Shown here: positions 34,624-43,750 of the stretch, in pieces
How positions within the stretch are numbered: the first letter of the stretch is position 1
Layout: each line of letters begins with the position of its first letter
Position numbers and translations under genes: made by a program
The notes under the pieces: model-generated
The model's input: only the letters and a program-made list of their open reading frames with translations
Database searches by the model: none
Told to the model about the DNA's origin: nothing
NCBI RefSeq assembly: GCF_028657905.1
Contig: NZ_CP117781.1
Span: 992,001 to 1,056,000, forward strand
Length of the DNA stretch: 64,000 nt
Reading direction: 5' to 3'
From: Burkholderia sp. FERM BP-3421
GTDB lineage: Bacteria; Pseudomonadota; Gammaproteobacteria; Burkholderiales; Burkholderiaceae

Positions 34624-35865
34624 ATGAAAGTATCGGCAGACATTCGCGCACTGATCGAACGGCGAAAAGCGGGCTACAGTCTGGAGGCGCCGTTCTATCG
34701 CAGCGACGAGATCTTCGCGCTCGACATGGACGCGATTTTCCGCCAGCACTGGATCCAGGTCGGGGTCGAGCCCGATGTGCCCGAACCCGGTGACTATGTG
34801 ACGGTGCAGCTCGGCGACGATTCGATCCTGATCGTGCGCGACGACGACATGGAGGTGCGCGCCTTCCACAATGTCTGCCGTCATCGCGGCGCGCGTCTGT
34901 GCAACGAGGGCAAGGGGTCGGTCGGCAACATCGTGTGCCCGTATCATAGCTGGACCTACAACCTGACGGGCCAGCTGATGTTCGCGGAGCACATGGGCGA
35001 GCAGTTCGACCGCTGCAAGCACAGCCTGAAGCCCGTGCATCTGGAGAACCTCGCGGGCCTGCTGTTCGTCTGCCTCGCGGAGACGCCGCCCGTCGATTTC
35101 GCGGTGATGCGCGCGGCGATGGAGCCGTACCTGCTGCCGCACGACCTGCCGAACACGAAGATCGCGGCGCAGGTCGACATCATCGAGCAGGGCAACTGGA
35201 AGCTGACGATGGAGAACAATCGCGAGTGCTACCACTGCGTCGCGAACCATCCGGAGCTGACGATCTCGCTGTACGAATACGGCTTCGGCTACCAGCCGTC
35301 GCCCGCGAACGCGGACGGCATGGCCGCGTTCGAGCGCACCTGCGCGGAGCGCGCCGAGCAATGGGCCGCGCTCGGTCTGCCGTCGGTGGAGGTCGACCGG
35401 CTCGGCGACACCACCGGCTTCCGCACGCAGCGGCTGCCGCTCGACCGCAGCGGCGAATCGCAGACGCTCGACGCGCGGGTCGCGTCGCGCGTGCTGCTCG
35501 GCGAGTTCCGGCAGTCCGACCTGGGCGGCCTGTCGTTCTGGACCCAGCCGAATTCGTGGCACCACTTCATGAGCGATCACATCGTCACGTTCTCGGTGAT
35601 CCCGCTGTCGGCGGGCGAGACGCTCGTGCGCACCAAGTGGCTCGTGCACAAGGAGGCGAAGGAAGGCATCGACTACGACGTGAAGAACCTGACGGCCGTG
35701 TGGAACGCGACCAACGACCAGGACCGCGCGCTCGTCGAATACTCACAGCGCGGCGCGGCGAGCAGCGCCTACGAACCGGGGCCGTACTCGCCGTATACCG
35801 AGGGGCTGGTCGAGAAGTTCTCGGCCTGGTACATCGGCCGTCTGGCCGCGCGGATCGCCGCATAG
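34624..35865 (+). CDS. gbcA: Glycine betaine monooxygenase, Rieske subunit
   Basis: A 413-residue Rieske non-heme iron oxygenase. The Rieske cluster ligands are C85, H87, C105 and H108 (CRHRGARLC and CPYHSW); the mononuclear iron histidines are H204 and H209 in ECYHCVANHPEL. GbcA demethylates glycine betaine to dimethylglycine with O2, releasing formaldehyde, with electrons from GbcB. The gene follows the ETF pair by 61 bases and precedes gbcB by 16. Confidence 0.95.
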   Translation: MKVSADIRALIERRKAGYSLEAPFYRSDEIFALDMDAIFRQHWIQVGVEPDVPEPGDYVTVQLGDDSILIVRDDDMEVRAFHNVCRHRGARLCNEGKGSVGNIVCPYHSWTYNLTGQLMFAEHMGEQFDRCKHSLKPVHLENLAGLLFVCLAETPPVDFAVMRAAMEPYLLPHDLPNTKIAAQVDIIEQGNWKLTMENNRECYHCVANHPELTISLYEYGFGYQPSPANADGMAAFERTCAERAEQWAALGLPSVEVDRLGDTTGFRTQRLPLDRSGESQTLDARVASRVLLGEFRQSDLGGLSFWTQPNSWHHFMSDHIVTFSVIPLSAGETLVRTKWLVHKEAKEGIDYDVKNLTAVWNATNDQDRALVEYSQRGAASSAYEPGPYSPYTEGLVEKFSAWYIGRLAARIAA

Positions 35866-35881
35866 CGGGAGGGGGCGACAG

Positions 35882-37015
35882 ATGATGCGAGATGTCGAGA
35901 ATTTCGAGCCGGCCGACAGCCGCGTAAGCCGTCCCGCGTTCTGGCGCGCGCTGCCCGGCTGCTGGAACAGCGACGAAGAGGATGCGCTCGTGTGCTGCCA
36001 GGTGCGCCAGGAGACGCACGACGTGAAGAGCTTCTTCTTCCGTTCGCCGGCCGGGCGCGCCTTCGCGTTCGAGCCGGGGCAGTTCATCACGCTCGAAATC
36101 GAGATCGACGGCGAGCGCGTGAATCGCTGCTACACGATCTCGTCGTCGCCCGCGCGCCCGCACACGCTGTCGATCACGGTGAAGCGCGTGCCGGGCGGCA
36201 CGGTGTCGAACTGGCTGCACGACAACCTGCAACCGGGCGCGTCGATCCGCGTGCTCGGCCCGGCGGGCGAATTCACCTGCGCGCGGCATCCGGCGCGCAA
36301 GTACCTGTTCCTGTCGGCCGGGTCCGGCATCACGCCGCTGATGTCGATGAGCCGCGCGCACCACGATCTCGCGGAGGACCGCGACATCGTGTTCGTGCAC
36401 AGCGCGCGCACGCCGGACGACATCATCTTCGCGCGCGAGCTGGAATTGATCGCGGCGAGCCAGGCGAACTTCCGCACCGCGTTCGTGTGCGAGCGCGTCG
36501 GCGCGCGCACGCACTGGCACGGCGTGACGGGCTTCCTGTCGCTGTCCCTGCTGAAGCTGATGGCGCCGGATTTCATGGAGCGCGAGATCTTCACGTGCGG
36601 CCCCGCGCCGTACATGAAGGCGGTGCGCGACCTGCTCGACGAAGCGGGCTTCGCGCGCAGCCGCTATCACGAGGAAAGCTTCTCGTTCGAGACGCTGGCC
36701 GCGGAGGCGGCGGTCGACGCGTCGCCCGCCGCCGCGGAAGCCACCGACGCGGCGCAGTACACGGTGAGCTTCGCGAAGAGCCGGCGCGAGATCCATTGCG
36801 GCGCGGGCCAGCACGTGCTCGACGCCGCGCGGCAGGCCGGCGTGCGTCTGCCGGCCTCCTGCACGCAGGGCATGTGCGGCACCTGCAAGGTCAAGCTCGT
36901 CGAGGGGCAGGTCGAGATGAAGCACAACGGCGGGATCCGCCAGCGCGAGATCGATCAGGGCATGGTGCTGCTCTGCTGCAGCAAGCCGCTGTCGGATCTC
37001 GTGATCGACAAGTGA
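35882..37015 (+). CDS. gbcB: Glycine betaine monooxygenase, reductase subunit
   Basis: A 377-residue ferredoxin reductase. The FAD domain has RCYTISSSPARPHTL, the NAD domain LFLSAGSGITPLMSM and FTCGPAPYM, and the C-terminal 2Fe-2S domain CTQGMCGTCKVKL with a further Cys in LLCCSKP. It feeds electrons to GbcA. Start may be the first or second ATG at 35882/35885. Confidence 0.94.
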   Translation: MMRDVENFEPADSRVSRPAFWRALPGCWNSDEEDALVCCQVRQETHDVKSFFFRSPAGRAFAFEPGQFITLEIEIDGERVNRCYTISSSPARPHTLSITVKRVPGGTVSNWLHDNLQPGASIRVLGPAGEFTCARHPARKYLFLSAGSGITPLMSMSRAHHDLAEDRDIVFVHSARTPDDIIFARELELIAASQANFRTAFVCERVGARTHWHGVTGFLSLSLLKLMAPDFMEREIFTCGPAPYMKAVRDLLDEAGFARSRYHEESFSFETLAAEAAVDASPAAAEATDAAQYTVSFAKSRREIHCGAGQHVLDAARQAGVRLPASCTQGMCGTCKVKLVEGQVEMKHNGGIRQREIDQGMVLLCCSKPLSDLVIDK

Positions 37016-37146
37016 CGCCGGGCGTGGCGGCGCGCGTCGCCGCCGGGCAAGGACGTGTCGCAAAAGAACGGTCGCGCGAATTTGTGGTTGAGGATGCTGG
37101 AACCTGAGAGGCGTTGCATTGTTCCCCCACCCCAAGGAGATCGACC

Positions 37147-38010
37147 ATGAAACTTCTCGCCAGACTGCTGTGTGGCGGCGCGCTGTCCGCCCTGCTGGTC
37201 GCGGCCGCGCCGGTGCTCGCGGATGCGAAGCCGACGCTCAGGATCGGCTACGTCGAGGGCTGGGACGACAGCGTCGCGACCACCAACGTCGCCGCGCGGA
37301 TCATCGAGAAGCGGCTCGGCTATCCGGTGCAGCTCGTGCCGGTGGCGGCGGGCGTGATGTGGCAGGGCGTGGCGCGCGGCGACCTCGATGCGACTCTGTC
37401 CGCCTGGCTGCCGGTCACGCAGGGCGCGTACTGGGATCAGTTCAAGACCAAGGTGGTGAACCTCGGCACGAACTTTCCCGATGCGCGGATCGGGCTGATC
37501 GTGCCCGACTACGTGAAGGCGAAGCGCATCGACGAGCTGGGCGCGGAGAAGGCCGACTTCGGCGGCCGCATCGTCGGCATCGACGCCGGCGCGGGCGTGA
37601 TGCGCAAGACCGACGACGCGATCAGGAACTACGGCCTCGGCTACACGCTGATGGCCAGCTCGGGCGGTGCGATGACGGCGGAGCTGGCGCGCTCGATCCA
37701 CGCGAACCGCCCGGTGGTGGTCACGGGCTGGGCGCCGCACTGGATGTTCGCGAAATGGAAGCTGCGCTTCCTCGACGATCCGAAGAAAGTCTACGGCGAG
37801 GCCGAACACGTCGACAGCGTCGCGAATCCGGGCCTCGAAACCAAGGCGAAACCGGTCGCGGCGTTCCTGCGGAAATTCCAGTGGAAACCGGGCGAGATCG
37901 ACGGCGTGATGCTCGCGATCCGGAGCGGCGCGAAGCCCGATGCGGCCGCCGATGCGTGGATCGCCGCGCACGCGGATCGCGTGAACGAATGGGTCGCTGC
38001 CGCGCCATGA
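37147..38010 (+). CDS. Glycine betaine/quaternary amine-binding periplasmic protein (OpuAC family)
   Basis: A 287-residue ABC-type solute-binding protein. The signal peptide ends around VLADA; the mature part has tryptophans placed to form an aromatic cage (VEGWDDS, LSAWLPV, TGWAPHWMF) as in ProX/OpuAC/CaiX proteins. ATG at 37147 follows AAGGAG. No permease or ATPase gene lies beside it, so it must share a transporter encoded elsewhere, as orphan binding proteins of the Cbc system do. Confidence 0.87.
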   Translation: MKLLARLLCGGALSALLVAAAPVLADAKPTLRIGYVEGWDDSVATTNVAARIIEKRLGYPVQLVPVAAGVMWQGVARGDLDATLSAWLPVTQGAYWDQFKTKVVNLGTNFPDARIGLIVPDYVKAKRIDELGAEKADFGGRIVGIDAGAGVMRKTDDAIRNYGLGYTLMASSGGAMTAELARSIHANRPVVVTGWAPHWMFAKWKLRFLDDPKKVYGEAEHVDSVANPGLETKAKPVAAFLRKFQWKPGEIDGVMLAIRSGAKPDAAADAWIAAHADRVNEWVAAAP

Positions 38011-38124
38011 AGCCGTCTCGATCGTCATCGCGCGAAAGAGTGGAATTCATGGTGAGGATGGCGAATTAAATTTCACGAATCGCGTAATTTCTCGATAAAA
38101 ACAGACGTTTTCTGGACTTCCGAA

Positions 38125-38147
38125 CACATACGTTGTTAAACTATGTG
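38125..38147. promoter_or_regulatory. Inverted repeat before the APC permease gene
   Basis: CACATA and TATGTG arms enclose 11 AT-rich bases, 30 bases before the permease start, in a low-GC promoter-like region (about 38060-38150). A regulator site is possible. Confidence 0.35.
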
Positions 38148-38177
38148 ATTGTGCGACGTCTTCACAGGGGGATTTGG

Positions 38178-39833
38178 ATGAGTCACGCAGGGCTGCGAAC
38201 ATGCCGCGCAGACACGGTCGGAGACACGATCTCACATGATGTGAAGGGCCACACGCTGCATCGTGGCCTGACCTGGAAGGATGCATTCTGGGTCACGAGC
38301 GGTGTGCCTGCGGGCGTGCTGTTCACGATCGGCGGCGTGTGCGCCACGGTAGGCCAACCCGCGTGGGCGATCTGGATCGCCGCGATCACGATGGGCCTGG
38401 TTCAAAGCGCGACTTATGCGGAAATCTCCGGGCTGTTTCCCCATAAATCGGGCGGCGCGTCGGTGTACGGCGCGATTGGATGGGTGCGATACAGCAAGCT
38501 GATCGCCCCGGTTTCGGTGTGGTGCAACTGGCTCGCGTGGTCGCCAATGCTGGCGCTGGGCTGCGGGCTGGCCGCGAGCTACGCGCTCACGAGCCTGTTC
38601 CCGGCCGACGCCGCGATCCAGCACTGGCAATGGACCCTTGCCGACCTCGGTTTCATCAAGCCCGGCCTCACCCTGCGGATCAACGCGACCTTCGTGATCG
38701 CGGCGCTCCTGCTTCTCGTCACGTTCAAGCTGCAGCACAGCGGGGCCGCCAAGGCCGCGCGCACGCAGCGCATCCTCGGCATCGCCTCGCTCACGCCGCT
38801 GCTCATCGTCGGCATCGTGCCGTTCGTCACGGGCGACGTGCCCATGTCGAATCTCCTGCCGCTGTTGCCGCTCGGTCACGACGCGAACGGCCAGCTCACC
38901 GCCGCGTCGTTCGGCAGCTGGAACGGCCAGGGCGTCGTGATGGCGCTCGGCGCGATGTTCATGGCCGGTTGGGCCTCCTACGGATTCGAGACGGCGGTCT
39001 GCTACACGCGCGAATTCCGCGATCCGCGCCGCGACACCGCGAAGGCGATTTTCTGGTCGGGCGCGCTGTGCCTGGTCGTGATGACGCTGGTGCCGCTGGC
39101 GTTCCAGGGCGCGCTCGGCACGGCGGCGATGCTCGATCCGAAGATCGGCGACGGCACGGGCGTCGCGGCCGCGATGGCGAAGATCGTCGGCGGCGGCGCG
39201 TGGATCGCGAACGCGGTCGTCGTGATGCTGATGCTGTCGATCCTGCTGATCGTGATGACCTCGATGATGGGTTCGTCGCGCACGCTGTATCAGGCGTCGG
39301 TCGACGGCTGGCTGCCCAAGTACCTGTCGCAGGTGAACGAGCACGGCTCGCCGACGCGCGCGATGTGGACCGACCTCGGGTTCAACCTCGTCCTGCTGAT
39401 GATGTCGGACTACATGACCGTGCTGTCGATCTCGAACGTCTGCTACATGCTGTTCGTGTTCCTGAATCTTCAGTCGGGCTGGATTCATCGCATGGACCGC
39501 GGCGGCTGGGAGCGGCCGTTCCGCTGCCCGACCTGGCTGCTGGCGCTGGGCGCGCTGTGCGGGTTCGCCAATCTCGTCTACGTGGGCGCGGGCGCGAACC
39601 TGCAAGGCGAGGGCACGCTGCGCAACGGGCTGATCGCGATGTTGCTGATCGTGCCGGTGTTCCTGTATCGCCATTACTGGCAGGATCGCGGGCGTTTCCC
39701 GGAGCAGATGCGGCGCGACGTGGTGTTGGCGGTGCCGGCGCGCAGCCGCTGGTTCGATGCTGCGCCATACGCGACGCTCGCGGGCGCGGCGCTGACTATC
39801 GGCGTCGCCTATTACTTTGCCTGGGTCAGGTAG
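38178..39833 (+). CDS. APC-family amino acid/amine permease
   Basis: A 551-residue permease with about 12-13 hydrophobic segments. The early segment WVTSGVPAGVLFTIGGV and YAEISGLFPHKSGGASVYG mark the APC (basic amino acid/ethanolamine-type) family. ATG at 38178 with an AGGGGGA leader is chosen over upstream TTG/GTG codons in the same frame. A strong terminator follows. Substrate not readable; the position after the betaine genes allows an amine or amino acid. Confidence 0.88.
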   Translation: MSHAGLRTCRADTVGDTISHDVKGHTLHRGLTWKDAFWVTSGVPAGVLFTIGGVCATVGQPAWAIWIAAITMGLVQSATYAEISGLFPHKSGGASVYGAIGWVRYSKLIAPVSVWCNWLAWSPMLALGCGLAASYALTSLFPADAAIQHWQWTLADLGFIKPGLTLRINATFVIAALLLLVTFKLQHSGAAKAARTQRILGIASLTPLLIVGIVPFVTGDVPMSNLLPLLPLGHDANGQLTAASFGSWNGQGVVMALGAMFMAGWASYGFETAVCYTREFRDPRRDTAKAIFWSGALCLVVMTLVPLAFQGALGTAAMLDPKIGDGTGVAAAMAKIVGGGAWIANAVVVMLMLSILLIVMTSMMGSSRTLYQASVDGWLPKYLSQVNEHGSPTRAMWTDLGFNLVLLMMSDYMTVLSISNVCYMLFVFLNLQSGWIHRMDRGGWERPFRCPTWLLALGALCGFANLVYVGAGANLQGEGTLRNGLIAMLLIVPVFLYRHYWQDRGRFPEQMRRDVVLAVPARSRWFDAAPYATLAGAALTIGVAYYFAWVR

Positions 39834-39856
39834 GTCTGCGAAGAAATGCGGTGAAC

Positions 39857-39895
39857 GAAGGCCCGGGTGCGGTTCAACCCGGGCCTTCTGGTTTT
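39857..39895 (+). terminator. Rho-independent terminator after APC permease
   Basis: A perfect 12-bp stem (GAAGGCCCGGGT / ACCCGGGCCTTC) with an eight-base loop, followed by TGGTTTT, 24 bases after the stop codon. Confidence 0.9.
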
Positions 39896-39941
39896 GAGGC
39901 GCGGTGGTGCGCGACGATCAGCGGGCTTCGCGCGCGGCCGC

Positions 39942-41006
39942 TCAGGGCGCACCTGCTTCGTGATACACCGCGTCATCCTCGTCGAGCGTGTGCGTGAAGC
40001 TCGCCGGCACCATCACCCGGCGCGATGGATCCGCGTCACCGGCGTCGAGCAGCGCGTATGCCTCCGCCATCATCTTCTGAACATCCTGGCGCAGCATCGT
40101 CACGTCGAACGGTAGATGCGCGGCGAAAGGATCCCAGTCGAAGCAGCCGACCACCGCATCGCGCCACGCGGCGGCGGGCAGATCCGACGTGAACTGCACG
40201 AGCCCCTCGAACGCCGTGATCGAGTTCATCAGCACGCCGGCCGGAAAGTGACCCAGCGCGCCGCGACGCTGAGCGAGCGCGTGACGCGCGGCCGCGGGAC
40301 TATAGCCGCAGCAGTCGATCGCGTCCGGCGCGGGCGCGGCGAGTCCACGTTGGTCGAAGGCGTCGCGGAAGCCGGCGATCCGTTCAGCGGTCGCGTATTC
40401 GCCGGCGATGCCGCCCAGCATGACCAGCGCCGCCGGGGGCGCGCCACGCGCCAGCAGCTTGTCGAGCAGGACCCCGGCAAGCCGCGCGGCGCCGGCGCGG
40501 TTGTCCGTCACCACCGACGGCGCGCCCGCGCCGGGCAGGTCGAGATTCACGCACGGCACGCCCGCGTCCGCACAGAGCAGGTTGAGCGGCTCCGGGTCGC
40601 GCACGCCCGCGATGAATAGCAGTTCGACGCGTTGCGCGAGCAAGGTCCGCACGACGTCATGCTCGACCGTCGCGTCGCGCTGCGTGCCGACCACGATCGG
40701 GCATAAGCCGCGCTGACGCGCGTGGTCCTCGAAGTGCTGCGCGAGCCCCGCGAAGAAGCGGTTGCGATAGTGTGGAATGATCATGCCCGCGAGCCCCGAG
40801 CGCGACAGGCGCAGGCCGCGCGCGCTGAGGTTCACGTGATAGCCGAGTGCGCGCGCGCTCGCGAGAATGCGCTGCGCGGTCTCCTCCTTGATGCGATAGC
40901 GCGCCCAGGTGCCGTTCAGCACCATGCTGACCGTCGACGTGGACGCGCCCGTCGCCTTCGCGATGTCGTAGATCGTGGACTTGCGTCCGCCATTGCCGCT
41001 CTTCAT
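39942..41006 (-). CDS. LacI-family transcriptional repressor of the sugar operon
   Basis: A 354-residue LacI-type repressor. The DNA-binding start is STIYDIAKATGASTSTVSMV with LNGTWARYRI and the hinge helix NLSARGLRLSRS; a periplasmic-binding-protein-like core follows. ATG at 41006 has GAGGGTGG at proper distance; the first in-frame ATG at 41051 has none. It is divergent from the sugar ABC operon with two perfect operators in the 180-base gap, so it controls that operon and probably itself. Confidence 0.92.
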   Translation of the reverse strand: MKSGNGGRKSTIYDIAKATGASTSTVSMVLNGTWARYRIKEETAQRILASARALGYHVNLSARGLRLSRSGLAGMIIPHYRNRFFAGLAQHFEDHARQRGLCPIVVGTQRDATVEHDVVRTLLAQRVELLFIAGVRDPEPLNLLCADAGVPCVNLDLPGAGAPSVVTDNRAGAARLAGVLLDKLLARGAPPAALVMLGGIAGEYATAERIAGFRDAFDQRGLAAPAPDAIDCCGYSPAAARHALAQRRGALGHFPAGVLMNSITAFEGLVQFTSDLPAAAWRDAVVGCFDWDPFAAHLPFDVTMLRQDVQKMMAEAYALLDAGDADPSRRVMVPASFTHTLDEDDAVYHEAGAP

Positions 41007-41085
41007 CTGCCACCCTCGGTCTGTTTGTTCTCGTTGCGTGCCCCAACTCACGGGATGTCAGGGTTTTCCCATGCTTACAACGGAA

Positions 41086-41101
41086 GCTGAATGGATTCAG
41101 C
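41086..41101. promoter_or_regulatory. LacI-type operator 1
   Basis: GCTGAATGGATTCAGC: perfect 7-bp arms around GG. Operator 2 is its exact reverse complement. Confidence 0.85.
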
Positions 41102-41118
41102 ATACACGAAACCAAAGA

Positions 41119-41134
41119 GCTGAATCCATTCAGC
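41119..41134. promoter_or_regulatory. LacI-type operator 2
   Basis: GCTGAATCCATTCAGC, exact reverse complement of operator 1, with centres 33 bp apart (about three helical turns), so both sites face the same side of the DNA. It lies 53 bases before the solute-binding protein start. Confidence 0.85.
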
Positions 41135-41186
41135 AAACCCGAAGGTGGAATTTTAAAATTGGGCGGTCGCGCCCGCTGGAGGAGAC

Positions 41187-42179
41187 ATGTCGACGAGCAT
41201 CGTGCGCGCGCTGTGCGCGGGAATCATCGCCTTGGCGCTGACGGCCGGTCCGGCCGTCGGCTCGCCGGACCAACCGGTGATCGGCGTGGTGGTGAAGGTG
41301 GGCGGCATTCCGTGGTTCAACGCGATGGAGGCCGGCATCCGCAAGCGTGCGGCGCAACTCGGCGTGAAGGCTTTCATGATCGGGCCGACGAGCGCGGATC
41401 CGGCGCTCCAGGTGCGGGCGATCGAGGACTTGATCGCGCAGCGCGTCGACGTGATCGGCGTCGTGCCGAACGATGCCCAGGTGCTGGAGCCGGTGCTGCA
41501 GCGCGCCCGCGCCGCCGGCATCAAGGTGATCACGCACGAATCGCCGCGCCAACAGAACGCGGACTGGGATTTCGAACTGGCCTCCGCGAAGGGATTCGGC
41601 GAGGCCTACGCGAAGAAGCTTGCGCAGGCGCTGGGCGGCACGGGCGAATACGCGGTCTTCGTCGGGTCGCTCACGGTGCCGCTGCACAACGCGTGGGCGG
41701 ATGCCGCCATCGCGTATCTGAAGGCGAATCAGCCGGGCATGAAGCTCGTGGGCGACCGCTATGGCGTGGCCGAGGACGTCGATGCTTCACGCCGGACCGC
41801 GCTCGACCTGATGCGCGCGCATCCGAACCTGAGGGCGATTCTGGCATTCGGCAGCCAGGGGCCGATCGGCGCCGCGCGCGCGGTGGCCGAACGCAATGCG
41901 AAGGGCAAGGTGTTCGTGCTGGGCCCGTTCTCGCCGGGGCAGGGCCGGCGTCTCGTCCACGACGGCGTGTTGAGCGGCGGTTACATGTGGAATCCCGAGC
42001 AGGCGGGCGAGGTGTTCGTCACGCTCGGCACGATGGTCGCGAAGGGGCAGCCGATCAAGGACGGCATGACGATTCCGGGCCTTGGCGTCGTCCACCCCGT
42101 CGGGCATACGCTGATCGTCGATCAACTGGTCGAGTTGAACGCCGCGACGGTCGACGCACTCGCGAAGCAAGGGCTGTGA
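41187..42179 (+). CDS. Sugar ABC transporter, periplasmic binding protein
   Basis: A 330-residue binding protein of the RbsB/LsrB type. A signal peptide ends near AVGS; the mature part has VIGVVVKVGGIPWFNAMEAG, then DVIGVVPNDAQVLEPVL and ILAFGSQGPIGAARAV. Start follows GGAGGAGAC. First gene of a six-gene operon; LsrB-like features suggest a pentose, hexose or related polyol as ligand. Confidence 0.9.
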   Translation: MSTSIVRALCAGIIALALTAGPAVGSPDQPVIGVVVKVGGIPWFNAMEAGIRKRAAQLGVKAFMIGPTSADPALQVRAIEDLIAQRVDVIGVVPNDAQVLEPVLQRARAAGIKVITHESPRQQNADWDFELASAKGFGEAYAKKLAQALGGTGEYAVFVGSLTVPLHNAWADAAIAYLKANQPGMKLVGDRYGVAEDVDASRRTALDLMRAHPNLRAILAFGSQGPIGAARAVAERNAKGKVFVLGPFSPGQGRRLVHDGVLSGGYMWNPEQAGEVFVTLGTMVAKGQPIKDGMTIPGLGVVHPVGHTLIVDQLVELNAATVDALAKQGL

Positions 42180-42214
42180 GCGTCGCCGTGCAGCGACCCG
42201 ACAGGAGGACGACG

Positions 42215-43750
42215 ATGCGCTCCGTGATGCCGAACGAATCGAGCCCGCCCGTCGTGGCCGGGTGCGCGCCGCTGCTCGCACTCGATAACGTGTCGAAGTG
42301 CTTCGGTGGCGTGCATGCGCTGCGGCAGGTGCGGTTCGACGTGATGCCCGGCGAGGTGCTGTGTCTCGCGGGAGAAAACGGTTGCGGCAAGAGCACGCTG
42401 ATCAAGATCGTGAGCGGCGTCCACGCGCCGGAACCGGGCGCGCGCATCTGCTTCGACGGCCGTCGGCTCGACCGGCTCGATCCGGCCGTCGCGCGCGCGC
42501 TCGGGATCCAGGTGATCTGGCAGGATCTCGCGCTGTTCGCGGATCTCACGGTGGCCGAGAACATCGCGTTCGAATACAACCTCGGGGCGCGGCCGCGCCT
42601 GGTCGATGACCGCCGGACGGCGGCTGCCGCGGCGCGCATTCTCGAACGGCTCGGCGTGCCGCTCGCGCTCGATGCGCCCGTGCGCGCGCTGTCGATCGCG
42701 CAGCGGCAGACCGTCGCGATTGCCCGTGCGCTCGTCGCCGATGCGCGGCTCGTGTTCATGGACGAACCGACCGCGTCGCTCAGCCATGCCGAGACGCGCG
42801 CATTGCTCGCGATCGTGCGGCGGCTGTCGGACGACGGCATCGCCGTGGTGTTCGTGAGCCATCGGCTCGCCGAAGTGCTCGACGTGTGTACCCGGGTCAC
42901 GGTGATGCGCGACGGCGCGCTGGTCGGCAGCTTCCCGACCGCGGGCATGACCCAGGCGCGCCTCGCGGAGCTGATGACGGGCCGCCGCCTCGACGATGCG
43001 GTGCGTGCAGCCGATCGCGCCGATGCGCCCGTCGTGCTCGAGGTCGACGGTCTGTCCCGACATGGCGAGTACGACGACGTGTCGTTCGCGCTGCGCCGGG
43101 GGGAGATCCTCGGCGTGACGGGCCGGCTCGGCGCGGGCCGCACCGAGCTTGCGCTGTCGTTGTTCGGCATGACCCGGCCGACGGCCGGCGCGATCCGGCT
43201 CGAAGGCCGGCCGCTCGCGCTCGCGTCCAATCGCGACGCGATCCGCGCCGGCATCGCGTACGTGTCGGAAGACCGCTTGCAGCTCGGGCTCGTGCAGGCG
43301 CAGTCGATCGGCGACAACACGGTGCTGGCCGTACTCAAGCGCCTGCTCGGCGCGGCGGGGCTGATCTCGCCGCGCCGTCGCGCCGTGCTCGTCGACGACT
43401 GGATCGGCCGGCTCGCGGTCAGGGTCGGTCGCGTGGACGATCCGGTGTCGACGCTGTCGGGCGGCAACCAGCAGCGCATCGTGCTGGCGAAATGGCTGGC
43501 CGCCGGGCCGAAGGTGCTGATCCTCGATGCGCCGACGGTCGGCGTCGACGTCGGCGCGCGCGCGGGCATTTTCGCGATCGTGCGCGAGCTGGCCGCCGGC
43601 GGCATGGCGATCCTGCTGATCTCCGACGAAATTCCCGAGGTGTACTTCAACGCCGACCGGATCCTGCACATGCGCGACGGCCGCATCGTCGCGCAATACG
43701 TGCCGGGCGCGGTCGACATCGATCAGATCGAGCGGGACGTCCATGCGTGA
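42215..43750 (+). CDS. Sugar ABC transporter, dual ATPase
   Basis: A 511-residue protein with two ABC domains as in RbsA/XylG. The first has GENGCGKSTLIK, and LVFMDEPTASLSHAE; the second has GVTGRLGAGRTELALSLFG (degenerate Walker A), LSGGNQQRIVLAKWL and ILDAPTVGVDVGA. The degenerate second site is normal in this family. ATG at 42215 follows AGGAGG; it overlaps the first permease gene by eight bases. Confidence 0.93.
   Translation: MRSVMPNESSPPVVAGCAPLLALDNVSKCFGGVHALRQVRFDVMPGEVLCLAGENGCGKSTLIKIVSGVHAPEPGARICFDGRRLDRLDPAVARALGIQVIWQDLALFADLTVAENIAFEYNLGARPRLVDDRRTAAAAARILERLGVPLALDAPVRALSIAQRQTVAIARALVADARLVFMDEPTASLSHAETRALLAIVRRLSDDGIAVVFVSHRLAEVLDVCTRVTVMRDGALVGSFPTAGMTQARLAELMTGRRLDDAVRAADRADAPVVLEVDGLSRHGEYDDVSFALRRGEILGVTGRLGAGRTELALSLFGMTRPTAGAIRLEGRPLALASNRDAIRAGIAYVSEDRLQLGLVQAQSIGDNTVLAVLKRLLGAAGLISPRRRAVLVDDWIGRLAVRVGRVDDPVSTLSGGNQQRIVLAKWLAAGPKVLILDAPTVGVDVGARAGIFAIVRELAAGGMAILLISDEIPEVYFNADRILHMRDGRIVAQYVPGAVDIDQIERDVHA

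Noticed and set aside
37016..37060. GC-rich inverted repeat after gbcB as a terminator
   Set aside because: The stem is short (GGCGGCG / CGCCGCC) with no T-run, and similar pairs are common in this GC-rich sequence.
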